A DNA stretch of 64,000 nt from Prinia subflava (lineage: Eukaryota > Chordata > Aves > Passeriformes > Cisticolidae), in contig NW_026961089.1 of the NCBI RefSeq assembly GCF_021018805.1, forward strand, positions 1 to 64,000. Reading direction: 5' to 3'. The first letter of the stretch is position 1. Each line of letters starts with the position of its first letter. A program made the translations under genes and the position numbers. Of the stretch, positions 9,553 through 20,928 are shown in pieces. Below the pieces are notes generated by a model. It was not told the origin of the DNA, ran no database searches, and worked only from the letters and a program-made list of their open reading frames with translations.

Positions 9553-11842
9553 TTACATAGCTCTATCACAGAAACTTAGTAAATTAGGCAGTAACAGCTT
9601 TAGTTCTCCTTCTATGGACATGAAAGACACCAACCGGTGCAGCGTAAAAGCCAGTAATGGATAAGGCAAGAGAGGGTCTGCAGCAGCTTCTCTGCTGGTT
9701 GGCAGCACAAACAACTAACATGACTTGTGTTTTCATCAACTCCAGAAAGCAAGCCATGGAAACCAAAAGCAGAGATCACTGTTCACTCTGAAAAGCAAAT
9801 CTTTATGTTACATAGCTCTTACATGGAACTCTACCAAATTAGGCAATACCAGCTTTGGTCTTGCTCTATAGACATGGGAAACACTAACTGGTACAGAGTG
9901 TAAGCAAGTAAAGCATAAGGCATGAAAGTGTCTGCAGCAGCTTCTCTGGTGGTTGGCAACACAAGCAACTAACAAGACTTGTGTTTTGATCAACTCCAGA
10001 AAGCAAACCATAGAAACCAAAAGCAGAGATCACAGTTCACTCTGTAAAGCAAATCTTTATGTTACATAGCTCTATCACAGAAACTTAGTAAATTAGGCAG
10101 TAACAGCTTTAGTTCTCCTTCTATGGACATGAAAGACACCAACCGCTGCAGCGTAAAAGCCAGTAATGGATAAGGCAAGAGAGGGTCTGCAGCAGCTTCT
10201 CTGCTGGTTGGCAGCACAAACAACTAACATGACTTGTGTTTTCATCAACTCCAGAAAGCAAGCCATGGAAACCAAAAGCAGAGATCACTGTTCACTCTGA
10301 AAAGCAAATCTTTATGTTACATAGCTCTTACATGGAACTCTATCAAATTAGGCAATACCAGCTTTGGTCTTGCTCAATAGACATGGGAAACACTAGCTGG
10401 TACAGAGTGTAAGCAAAGAAAGCATAAGGCATGAAAGTGTCTGCAGCAGCTTCTCTGCTGGTTGGCAACACAAGCAACTAACAAGACTTGTGTTTTGATC
10501 AACTCCAGAAAGCAAACTATAGAAACCAAAAGCAGAGGTCACAGTTCACTCTGTAAAGCAAATCTTTATGTTACATAGCTCTATCACAGAAACTTAGTAA
10601 ATTAGGCAGTAACAGCTTTAGTTCTCCTTCTATGGACATGAAAGACACCAACCGGTGCAGCGTAAAAGCCAGTAATGGATAAGGCAAGAGAGGGTCTGCA
10701 GCAGCTTCTCTGCTGGTTGGCAGCACAAACAACTAACATGACTTGTGTTTTCATCAACTCCAGAAAGCAAGCCATGGAAACCAAAAGCAGAGATCACTGT
10801 TCACTCTGTAAAGCAAATCTTTATGTTACATAGCTCTATCACAGAAACTTAGTAAATTAGGCAGTAACAGCTTTAGTTCTCCTTCTATGGACATGAAAGA
10901 CACCAACCGGTGCAGCGTAAAAGCCAGTAATGGATAAGGCAAGAGAGGGTCTGCAGCAGCTTCTCTGCTGGTTGGCAGCACAAACAACTAACATGACTTG
11001 TGTTTTCATCAACTCCAGAAAGCAAGCCATGGAAACCAAAAGCAGAGATCACTGTTCACTCTGAAAAGCAAATCTTTATGTTACATAGCTCTTACATGGA
11101 ACTCTACCAAATTAGGCAATACCAGCTTTGGTCTTGCTCTATAGACATGGGAAACACTAACTGGTACAGAGTGTAAGCAAGTAAAGGATAAGGCATGAAA
11201 GTGTCTGCAGCAGCTTCTCTGCTGGTTGGCAACACAAGCAACTAACAAGACTTGTGTTTTGATCAACTCCAGAAAGCAAGCCCTGGAAACCAAAAGCAGA
11301 GATCACAGTTCACTCTGTAAAGCAAATCTTTATGTTACATAGCTCTTACATGGAACTCTACCAAATTAGGCAATACCAGCTTTGGTCTTGCTCTATAGAC
11401 ATGGGAAACACTAACTGGTACAGAGCGTAAGCAAGTAAAGGATAAGGCATGAAAGTGTCTGCAGCAGCTTCTCTGCTGGTTGGCAACACAAGCAACTAAC
11501 AAGACTTGTGTTTTGATCAACTCCAGAAAGCAAGCCCTGGAAACCAAAAGCAGAGATCACAGTTCACTCTGTAAAGCAAATCTTTATGTTACATAGCTCT
11601 TACATGGAACTCTACCAAATTAGGCAATACCAGCTTTGGTCTTGCTCTATAGACATGGGAAACACTAACTGGTACAGAGTGTAAGCAAGTAAAGCATAAG
11701 GCATGAAAGTGTCTGCAGCAGCTTCTCTGGTGGTTGGCAACACAAGCAACTAACAAGACTTGTGTTTTGATCAACTCCAGAAAGCAAACTATAGAAACCA
11801 AAAGCAGAGATCACTGTTCACTCTGTAAAGCAAATCTGTATG
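9553..11842. repeat. Array block: A-B-A-B-A-A-BBB
   Basis: Order and starts: A 9553, B 9808, A 10062, B 10317, A 10571, A 10826, B 11081, B 11335, B 11589. The direct A-A junction at 10826 is the only one in the window. A 10062 and B 10317 carry several private substitutions. This is the longest stretch without C in the left third. Confidence 0.93.
10317..10570. repeat. B unit with private substitutions
   Basis: Three changes from other B units: CTCAATAG (base 10376), ACTAGCTGG (10396) and CAGAGGTCAC (10538). The preceding A has ACCGCTGCAG (10146). I see none of these four changes elsewhere in the window, so this is a locally poorly homogenised spot, next to the unique A-A junction. Confidence 0.85.
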
Positions 11843-14800
11843 TTACATAGCTCTATCACAGAAACTTAGTAAATTAGGCAGTAACAGCTTTAGTTCTCCT
11901 TCTATGGACATGAAAGACACCAACCGGTGCAGCGTAAAAGCCAGTAATGGATAAAGCAAGAGAGTGTCTGCAGCAGCTTCTCTGCTGGTTGGCAGCACAA
12001 ACAACTAACATGACTTGTGTTTTCATCAACTCCAGAAAGCAAGCCATGGAAACCAAAAGCAGAAACCACTGTTCACTCGGAAAAGCAAAGCTTTATGTTA
12101 CAGTGCTCTTTCATGGAAACTTTGCAAATTAGGCAGTAACAGCTTTGGTCTTGCTCTATAGACATGAGAAACATCAACCGGTGGAGTGTCAAAGGAAAGG
12201 TTTCTGTTACATGGCTCTTTCATGGAAATCAAGCAAATTAGGAAGTACCCACCTTTATTCGTGGTCTGGTGACAAGCAAAACACATACATGTGCAAAGTG
12301 TAAACCGGTACTGCAAAAGGCAGGAAAGCGCCTTCAGCAGCTTCTCTATTTCTTGGGAACACAAACAACAGCCAAGACTTGTGTTTTGATCAACTCCAGA
12401 AAGCAAACCATAGAAACCAAAAGCAGAGATCACTGTTCACTCTGTAAAGCAAATCTTTATGTTACATAGCTCTATCACAGAAACTTAGTAAATTAGGCAG
12501 TAACAGCTTTAGTTCTCCTTCTATGGACATGAAAGACACCAACCGGTGCAGCGTAAAAGCCAGAAATGGATAAGGCAAGAGAGGGTCTGCAGCAGCTTCT
12601 CTGCTGGTTGGCAGCACAAACAACTAACATGACTTGTGTTTTCATCAACTCCAGAAAGCAAGCCATGGAAACCAAAAGCAGAGATCACAGTTCATTCTGT
12701 AAAGCAAATCTTTATGTTACATAGCTCTTACATGGAACTCTATCAAATTAGGCAATACCAGCTTTGGTCTTGCTCTATAGACATGGGAAACACTAACTGG
12801 TACAGAGTGTAAGCAAAGAAAGCATAAGGCATGAAAGTGTCTGCAGCAGCTTCTCTGGTGGTTGGCAACACAAGCAACTAACAAGACTTGTGTTTTGATC
12901 AACTCCAGAAAGCAAACTATAGAAACCAAAAGCAGAGATCACTGTTCACTCTGTAAAGCAAATCTTTATGTTACATAGCTCTTACATGGAACTCTACCAA
13001 ATTAGGCAATACCAGCTTTGGTCTTGCTCTATAGACATGGGAAACACTAACTGGTACAGAGTGTAAGCAAAGAAAGCATAAGGCATGAAAGTGTCTGCAG
13101 CAGCTTCTCTGCTGGTTGGCAACACAAGCAACTAACAAGACTTGTGTTTTGATCAACTCCAGAAAGCAAACCATAGAAACCAAAAGCAGAGATCACAGTT
13201 CACTCTGTAAAGCAAATCTTTATGTTACATAGCTCTATCACAGAAACTTAGTAAATTAGGCAGTAACAGCTTTAGTTCTCCTCCTATGGACATGAAAGAC
13301 ACCAACCGGTGCAGCGTAAAAGCCAGTAATGGATAAGGCAAGAGAGGGTCTGCAGCAGCTTCTCTGCTGGTTGGCAGCACAAACAACTAACATGACTTGT
13401 GTTTTCATCAACTCCAGAAAGCAAGCCATGGAAACCAAAAGCAGAGATCACTGTTCACTCTGAAAAGCAAATCTTTATGTTACATAGCTCTTACATGGAA
13501 CTCTACCAAATTAGGCAATACCAGCTTTGGTCTTGCTCTATAGACATGGGAAACACTAACTGGTACAGAGTGTAAGCAAGTAAAGCATAAGGCATGAAAG
13601 TGTCTGCAGCAGCTTCTCTGCTGGTTGGCAACACAAGCAACTAACAAGACTTGTGTTTTGATCAACTCCAGAAAGCAAACTATAGAAACCAAAAGCAGAG
13701 ATCACTGTTCACTCTGTAAAGCAAATCTTTATGTTACATAGCTCTTACATGGAACTCTACCAAATTAGGCAATACCAGCTTTGGTCTTGCTCTATAGACA
13801 TGGGAAACACTAACTGGTACAGAGTGTAAGCAAGTAAAGCATAAGGCATGAAAGTGTCTGCAGCAGCTTCTCTGCTGGTTGGCAACACAAGCAACTAACA
13901 AGACTTGTGTTTTGATCAACTCCAGAAAGCAAACCATAGAAACCAAAAGCAGAGATCACTGTTCACTCTGTAAAGCAAATCTTTATGTTACATAGCTCTA
14001 TCACAGAAACTTAGTAAATTAGGCAGTAACAGCTTTAGTTCTCCTCCTATGGACATGAAAGACACCAACCGGTGCAGCGTAAAAGCCAGTAATGGATAAG
14101 GCAAGAGAGGGTCTGCAGCAGCTTCTCTGCTGGTTGGCAGCACAAACAACTAACATGACTTGTGTTTTCATCAACTCCAGAAAGCAAGCCATGGAAACCA
14201 AAAGCAGAGATCACAGTTCATTCTGTAAAGCAAATCTTTATGTTACATAGCTCTTACATGGAACTCTACCAAATTAGGCAATACCAGCTTTGCTCTTGCT
14301 CTATAGACATGGGAAACACTAACTGGTACAGAGTGTAAGCAAAGAAAGCATAAGGCATGAAAGTGTCTGCAGCAGCTTCTCTGGTGGTTGGCAACACAAG
14401 CAACTAACAAGACTTGTGTTTTGATCAACTCCAGAAAGCAAACTATAGAAACCAAAAGCAGAGATCACTGTTCATTCTGTAAAGCAAATCTGTATGTTAC
14501 ATAGCTCTATCACAGAAACTTAGTAAATTAGGCAGTAACAGCTTTAGTTCTCCTCCTATGGACATGAAAGACACCAACCGGTGCAGCGTAAAAGCCAGTA
14601 ATGGATAAAGCAAGAGAGGGTCTGCAGCAGCTTCTCTGCTGGTTGGCAGCACAAACAACTAACATGACTTGTGTTTTCATCAACTCCAGAAAGCAAGCCA
14701 TGGAAACCAAAAGCAGAAACCACTGTTCACTCGGAAAAGCAAAGCTTTATGTTACAGTGCTCTTTCATGGAAACTTAGCAAATTAAGCAGTAACAGCTTT

Positions 14801-15115
14801 GGTCTTGCTCTATAGACATGAGAAACATCAACCGGTGGAGTGTCAAAGGAAAGGTTTCTGTTACATGGCTCTTTCATGGAAATCAAGCAAATTAGGAAGT
14901 ACCCACCTTTATTCGTGGTCTGGTGACAAGCAAAACACATACATGTGCAAAGTGTAAACCGGTACTGCAAAAGGCAGGAAAGGGCCTTCAGCAGCTTCTC
15001 TATTTCTTGGGAACACAAACAACAGCCAAGACTTGTGTTTTGATCAACTCCAGAAAGCAAACCATAGAAACCAAAAGCAGAGATCACTGTTCACTCTGAA
15101 AAGCAAATCTTTATG
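11843..15115. repeat. Array block: A-C-A-BB-A-BB-A-B-A-C (second copy)
   Basis: Order and starts: A 11843, C 12098, A 12462, B 12717, B 12971, A 13225, B 13480, B 13734, A 13988, B 14243, A 14497, C 14752. Unit order is identical to the block from 6280 at a constant offset of 5563 bp. The rare CATCATCTCC of 7662 is absent at the matching A 13225, so that substitution arose, or was erased, after the copying. Confidence 0.93.
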
Positions 15116-16752
15116 TTACATAGCTCTATCACTGAAACTTAGTAAATTAGGCAGTAACAGCTTTAGTTCTCCTTCTATGGACATGAAAGACACCAACCGG
15201 TGCAGCGTAAAAGCCAGTAATGGATAAGGCAAGAGAGGGTCTGCAGCAGCTTCTCTGCTGGTTGGCAGCACAAACAACTAACATGACTTGTGTTTTCATC
15301 AACTCCAGAAAGCAAGCCATGGAAACCAAAAGCAGAGATCACAGTTCATTCTGTAAAGCAAATCTTTATGTTACATAGCTCTTACATGGAACTCTACCAA
15401 ATTAGGCAATACCAGCTTTGCTCTTGCTCTATAGACATGGGAAACACTAACTGGTACAGAGTGTAAGCAAAGAAAGCATAAGGCATGAAAGTGTCTGCAG
15501 CAGCTTCTCTGGTGGTTGGCAACACAAGCAACTAACAAGACTTGTGTTTTGATCAACTCCAGAAAGCAAACTATAGAAACCAAAAGCAGAGATCTCTGTT
15601 CATTCTGTAAAGCAAATCTGTATGTTACATAGCTCTATCACAGAAACTTAGTAAATTAGGCAGTAACAGCTTTAGTTCTCCTTCTATGGACATGAAAGAC
15701 ACCAACCGGTGCAGCGTAAAAGCCAGTAATGGATAAAGCAAGAGAGGGTCTGCAGCAGCTTCTCTGCTGGTTGGCAGCACAAACAACTAACATGACTTGT
15801 GTTTTCATCAACTCCAGAAAGCAAGCCATGGAAACCAAAAGCAGAAACCACTGTTCACTCGGAAAAGCAAAGCTTTATGTTACAGTGCTCTTTCATGGAA
15901 ACTTAGCAAATTAAGCAGTAACAGCTTTGGTCTTGCTCTATAGACATGAGAAACATCAACCGGTGGAGTGTCAAAGGAAAGGTTTCTGTTACATGGCTCT
16001 TTCATGGAAATCAAGCAAATTAGGAAGTACCCACCTTTATTCCTGGTCTGGTGACAAGCAAAACACATACATGTGCAAAGTGTAAACCGGTACTGCAAAA
16101 GGCAGGAAAGCGCCTTCAGCAGCTTCTCTATTTCTTGGGAACACAAACAACAGCCAAGACTTGTGTTTTGATCAACTCCAGAAAGCAAACCATAGAAACC
16201 AAAAGCAGAAACCACTGTTCACTCGGAAAAGCAAATCTTTATGTTACATAGCTCTATCACAGAAACTTAGTAAATTAGGCAGTAACAGCTTTAGTTCTCC
16301 TTCTATGGACATGAAAGACACCAACCGGTGCAGCGTAAAAGCCAGTAATGGATAAGGCAAGAGAGGGTCTGCAGCAGCTTCTCTGCTGGTTGGCAGCACA
16401 AACAACTAACATGACTTGTGTTTTCATCAACTCCAGAAAGCAAGCCATGGAAACCAAAAGCAGAGATCACTGTTCACTCTGAAAAGCAAATCTTTATGTT
16501 ACATAGCTCTTACATGGAACTCTATCAAATTAGGCAATACCAGCTTTGGTCTTGCTCTATAGACATGGGAAACACTAACTGGTACAGAGTGTAAGCAAGT
16601 AAAGCATAAGGCATGAAAGTGTCTGCAGCAGCTTCTCTGCTGGTTGGCAACACAAGCAACTAACAAGACTTGTGTTTTGATCAACTCCAGAAAGCAAACC
16701 ATAGAAACCAAAAGCAGAGATCACAGTTCACTCTGTAAAGCAAATCTTTATG

Positions 16753-17005
16753 TTACATAGCTCTATCACAGAAACAGTAAATTAGGCAGTAACAGCTTTA
16801 GTTCTCCTCCTATGGACATGAAAGACACCAACCGGTGCAGCGTAAAAGCCAGTAATGGATAAGGCAAGAGAGGGTCTGCAGCAGCTTCTCTGCTGGTTGG
16901 CAGCACAAACAACTAACATGACTTGTGTTTTCATCAACTCCAGAAAGCAAGCCATGGAAACCAAAAGCAGAGATCACTGTTCACTCTGAAAAGCAAATCT
17001 TTATG
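16753..17005. repeat. A unit with 2-bp deletion (253 bp)
   Basis: GAAACTTAGTAAATT became GAAACAGTAAATT near 16775. It is the only A with this loss. The homologous A at 2354 is intact, so the deletion postdates the shared ancestor of the two blocks. Confidence 0.9.
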
Positions 17006-17513
17006 TTACATAGCTCTTACATGGAACTCTACCAAATTAGGCAATACCAGCTTTGGTCTTGCTCTATAGACATGGGAAACACTAACTGGTACAGAGTGTA
17101 AGCAAGTAAAGGATAAGGCATGAAAGTGTCTGCAGCAGCTTCTCTGCTGGTTGGCAACACAAGCAACTAACAAGACTTGTGTTTTGATCAACTCCAGAAA
17201 GCAAGCCCTGGAAACCAAAAGCAGAGATCACAGTTCACTCTGTAAAGCAAATCTTTATGTTACATAGCTCTTACATGGAACTCTACCAAATTAGGCAATA
17301 CCAGCTTTGGTCTTGCTCTATAGACATGGGAAACACTAACTGGTACAGAGCGTAAGCAAGTAAAGGATAAGGCATGAAAGTGTCTGCAGCAGCTTCTCTG
17401 CTGGTTGGCAACACAAGCAACTAACAAGACTTGTGTTTTGATCAACTCCAGAAAGCAAGCCCTGGAAACCAAAAGCAGAGATCACAGTTCACTCTGTAAA
17501 GCAAATCTTTATG
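17006..17513. repeat. B-B dimer with the GCCCTGG marker
   Basis: Two consecutive B units with GTAAAGGATAAGG and CAAGCCCTGG. The second one differs from the first by CAGAGCGTAAGC in place of CAGAGTGTAAGC, regaining a CpG. The same ordered dimer is present at 2609/2863, 5772/6026, 11081/11335, 20167/20421 and 28347/28601, so it travels as a unit during array rearrangement. The dimers at 2609 and 5772 share a further rare marker, GGCAGCACAAGC, in their first unit. Confidence 0.9.
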
Positions 17514-17767
17514 TTACATAGCTCTTACATGGAACTCTACCAAATTAGGCAATACCAGCTTTGGTCTTGCTCTATAGACATGGGAAACACTAACTGGTAC
17601 AGAGTGTAAGCAAGTAAAGCATAAGGCATGAAAGTGTCTGCAGCAGCTTCTCTGGTGGTTGGCAACACAAACAACTAACATGACTTGTGTTTTCATCAAC
17701 TCCAGAAAGCAAGCCATGGAAACCAAAAGCAGAAACCACTGTTCACTCGGAAAAGCAAAGCTTTATG
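17514..17767. repeat. B/A hybrid unit preceding C
   Basis: The left part, through CTCTGGTGGTTGGCAACACAA (ending near 17670), is B. The right part, with CTAACATGAC, TTTTCATCAAC, CAAGCCATGG and AGAAACCACTGTTCACTCGG, is the A type that precedes C. Length is 254 bp. The C at 17768 is the only C not preceded by a whole A, so one crossover between a B and an A in register explains both anomalies. The switch lies in the shared sequence around 17660-17671. Confidence 0.9.
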
Positions 17768-18131
17768 TTACAGTGCTCTTTCATGGAAACTTAGCAAATT
17801 AGGCAGTAACAGCTTTGGTCTTGCTCTATAGACATGAGAAACATCAACCGGTGGAGTGTCAAAGGAAAGGTTTCTGTTACATGGCTCTTTCATGGAAATC
17901 AAGCAAATTAGGAAGTACCCACCTTTATTCGTGGTCTGGTGACAAGCAAAACACATACATGTGCAAAGTGTAAACCGGTACTGCAAAAGGCAGGAAAGCG
18001 CCTTCAGCAGCTTCTCTATTTCTTGGGAACACAAACAACAGCCAAGACTTGTGTTTTGATCAACTCCAGAAAGCAAACCATAGAAACCAAAAGCAGAAAC
18101 CACTGTTCACTCTGTAAAGCAAATCTTTATG

Positions 18132-20928
18132 TTACATAGCTCTATCACAGAAACTTAGTAAATTAGGCAGTAACAGCTTTAGTTCTCCTTCTATGGACAT
18201 GAAAGACACCAACCGGTGCAGCGTAAAAGCCAGAAATGGATAAGGCAAGAGAGGGTCTGCAGCAGCTTCTCTGCTGGTTGGCAGCACAAACAACTAACAT
18301 GACTTGTGTTTTCATCAACTCCAGAAAGCAAGCCATGGAAACCAAAAGCAGAGATCACAGTTCATTCTGTAAAGCAAATCTTTATGTTACATAGCTCTTA
18401 CATGGAACTCTATCAAATTAGGCAATACCAGCTTTGGTCTTGCTCTATAGACATGGGAAACACTAACTGGTACAGAGTGTAAGCAAAGAAAGCATAAGGC
18501 ATGAAAGTGTCTGCAGCAGCTTCTCTGGTGGTTGGCAACACAAGCAACTAACAAGACTTGTGTTTTGATCAACTCCAGAAAGCAAACTATAGAAACCAAA
18601 AGCAGAGATCACTGTTCACTCTGTAATGCAAATCTTTATGTTACATAGCTCTTACATGGAACTCTACCAAATTAGGCAATACCAGCTTTGGTCTTGCTCT
18701 ATAGACATGGGAAACACTAACTGGTACAGAGTGTAAGCAAGTAAAGCATAAGGCATGAAAGTGTCTGCAGCAGCTTCTCTGGTGGTTGGCAACACAAGCA
18801 ACTAACAAGACTTGTGTTTTGATCAACTCCAGAAAGCAAACCATAGAAACCAAAAGCAGAGATCACTGTTCACTCTGTAAAGCAAATCTTTATGTTACAT
18901 AGCTCTATCACAGAAACTTAGTAAATTAGGCAGTAACAGCTTTAGTTCTCCTCCTATGGACATGAAAGACACCAACCGGTGCAGCGTAAAAGCCAGTAAT
19001 GGATAAGGCAAGAGAGGGTCTGCAGCAGCTTCTCTGCTGGTTGGCAGCACAAACAACTAACATGACTTGTGTTTTCATCAACTCCAGAAAGCAAGCCATG
19101 GAAACCAAAAGCAGAGATCACTGTTCACTCTGAAAAGCAAATCTTTATGTTACATAGCTCTTACATGGAACTCTACCAAATTAGGCAATACCAGCTTTGG
19201 TCTTGCTCTATAGACATGGGAAACACTAACTGGTACAGAGTGTAAGCAAGTAAAGGATAAGGCATGAAAGTGTCTGCAGCAGCTTCTCTGCTGGTTGGCA
19301 ACACAAGCAACTAACAAGACTTGTGTTTTGATCAACTCCAGAAAGCAAACTATAGAAACCAAAAGCAGAGATCACTGTTCACTCTGTAAAGCAAATCTTT
19401 ATGTTACATAGCTCTTACATGGAACTCTACCAAATTAGGCAATACCAGCTTTGGTCTTGCTCTATAGACATGGGAAACACTAACTGGTACAGAGTGTAAG
19501 CAAAGAAAGCATAAGGCATGAAAGTGTCTGCAGCAGCTTCTCTGGTGGTTGGCAACACAAGCAACTAACAAGACTTGTGTTTTGATCAACTCCAGAAAGC
19601 AAACTATAGAAACCAAAAGCAGAGATCACTGTTCACTCTGTAATGCAAATCTTTATGTTACATAGCTCTTACATGGAACTCTACCAAATTAGGCAATACC
19701 AGCTTTGGTCTTGCTCTATAGACATGGGAAACACTAACTGGTACAGAGTGTAAGCAAGTAAAGCATAAGGCATGAAAGTGTCTGCAGCAGCTTCTCTGCT
19801 GGTTGGCAACACAAGCAACTAACAAGACTTGTGTTTTGATCAACTCCAGAAAGCAAACCATAGAAACCAAAAGCAGAGATCACTGTTCACTCTGTAAAGC
19901 AAATCTTTATGTTACATAGCTCTATCACAGAAACTTAGTAAATTAGGCAGTAACAGCTTTAGTTCTCCTCCTATGGACATGAAAGACACCAACCGGTGCA
20001 GCGTAAAAGCCAGTAATGGATAAGGCAAGAGAGGGTCTGCAGCAGCTTCTCTGCTGGTTGGCAGCACAAACAACTAACATGACTTGTATTTTCATCAACT
20101 CCAGAAAGCAAGCCATGGAAACCAAAAGCAGAGATCACTGTTCACTCTGAAAAGCAAATCTTTATGTTACATAGCTCTTACATGGAACTCTACCAAATTA
20201 GGCAATACCAGCTTTGGTCTTGCTCTATAGACATGGGAAACACTAACTGGTACAGAGTGTAAGCAAGTAAAGGATAAGGCATGAAAGTGTCTGCAGCAGC
20301 TTCTCTGCTGGTTGGCAACACAAGCAACTAACAAGACTTGTGTTTTGATCAACTCCAGAAAGCAAGCCCTGGAAACCAAAAGCAGAGATCACTGTTCACT
20401 CTGTAAAGCAAATCTTTATGTTACATAGCTCTTACATGGAACTCTACCAAATTAGGCAATACCAGCTTTGGTCTTGCTCTATAGACATGGGAAACACTAA
20501 CTGGTACAGAGCGTAAGCAAGTAAAGGATAAGGCATGAAAGTGTCTGCAGCAGCTTCTCTGCTGGTTGGCAACACAAGCAACTAACAAGACTTGTGTTTT
20601 GATCAACTCCAGAAAGCAAGCCCTGGAAACCAAAAACAGAGATCACAGTTCACTCTGTAAAGCAAATCTTTATGTTACATAGCTCTTACATGGAACTCTA
20701 CCAAATTAGGCAATACCAGCTTTGGTCTTGCTCTATAGACATGGGAAACACTAACTGGTACAGAGTGTAAGCAAGTAAAGCATAAGGCATGAAAGTGTCT
20801 GCAGCAGCTTCTCTGCTGGTTGGCAACACAAGCAACTAACAAGACTTGTGTTTTGATCAACTCCAGAAAGCAAACTATAGAAACCAAAAGCAGAGATCAC
20901 TGTTCACTCTGTAAAGCAAATCTGTATG
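18132..20928. repeat. Array block: A-BB-A-BBB-A-BBB
   Basis: Order and starts: A 18132, B 18387, B 18641, A 18895, B 19150, B 19404, B 19658, A 19912, B 20167, B 20421, B 20675. B 18387 and B 19404 end with CTGTAATGCAAAT instead of CTGTAAAGCAAAT, a marker otherwise seen only at the ends of B 27075 and B 31364. There is no C unit in this block. Confidence 0.93.

Larger units (their letters stand above)
6280..9807. repeat. Duplication at 5563-bp offset, copy 1 (copy 2 at 11843-15370)
   Basis: Thirteen units, A-C-A-BB-A-BB-A-B-A-C-A, correspond one to one at a constant 5563 bp. Flanking B units differ in subtype (6026 versus 11589; 9808 versus 15371), which sets the limits. Copy 1 carries TTTTGATCAAC, GGTTTTGC and CATCATCTCC that copy 2 lacks. 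Confidence 0.87.
14400..17513. repeat. Copy of 1-3116 at 14.4-kb offset
   Basis: The unit order B tail-A-C-A-B-A-C-A-B-A-B-B is identical to 1-3116. Offset is 14399 bp up to 16753 and 14397 after its 2-bp deletion. C 1481 and C 15880 share the unusual AGAAACCACTGTTCACTCGG tail, strong evidence of common descent. The right limit is the B/A hybrid at 17514. Confidence 0.87.
15116..18131. repeat. Array block: A-B-A-C-A-B-A-BBB-C
   Basis: Order and starts: A 15116, B 15371, A 15625, C 15880, A 16244, B 16499, A 16753 (253 bp), B 17006, B 17260, B 17514 (B/A hybrid), C 17768. C 15880 shares with C 1481 the AGAAACCACTGTTCACTCGG tail, but has TTATTCCTGG where others have TTATTCGTGG, losing a CpG. 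Confidence 0.93.
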
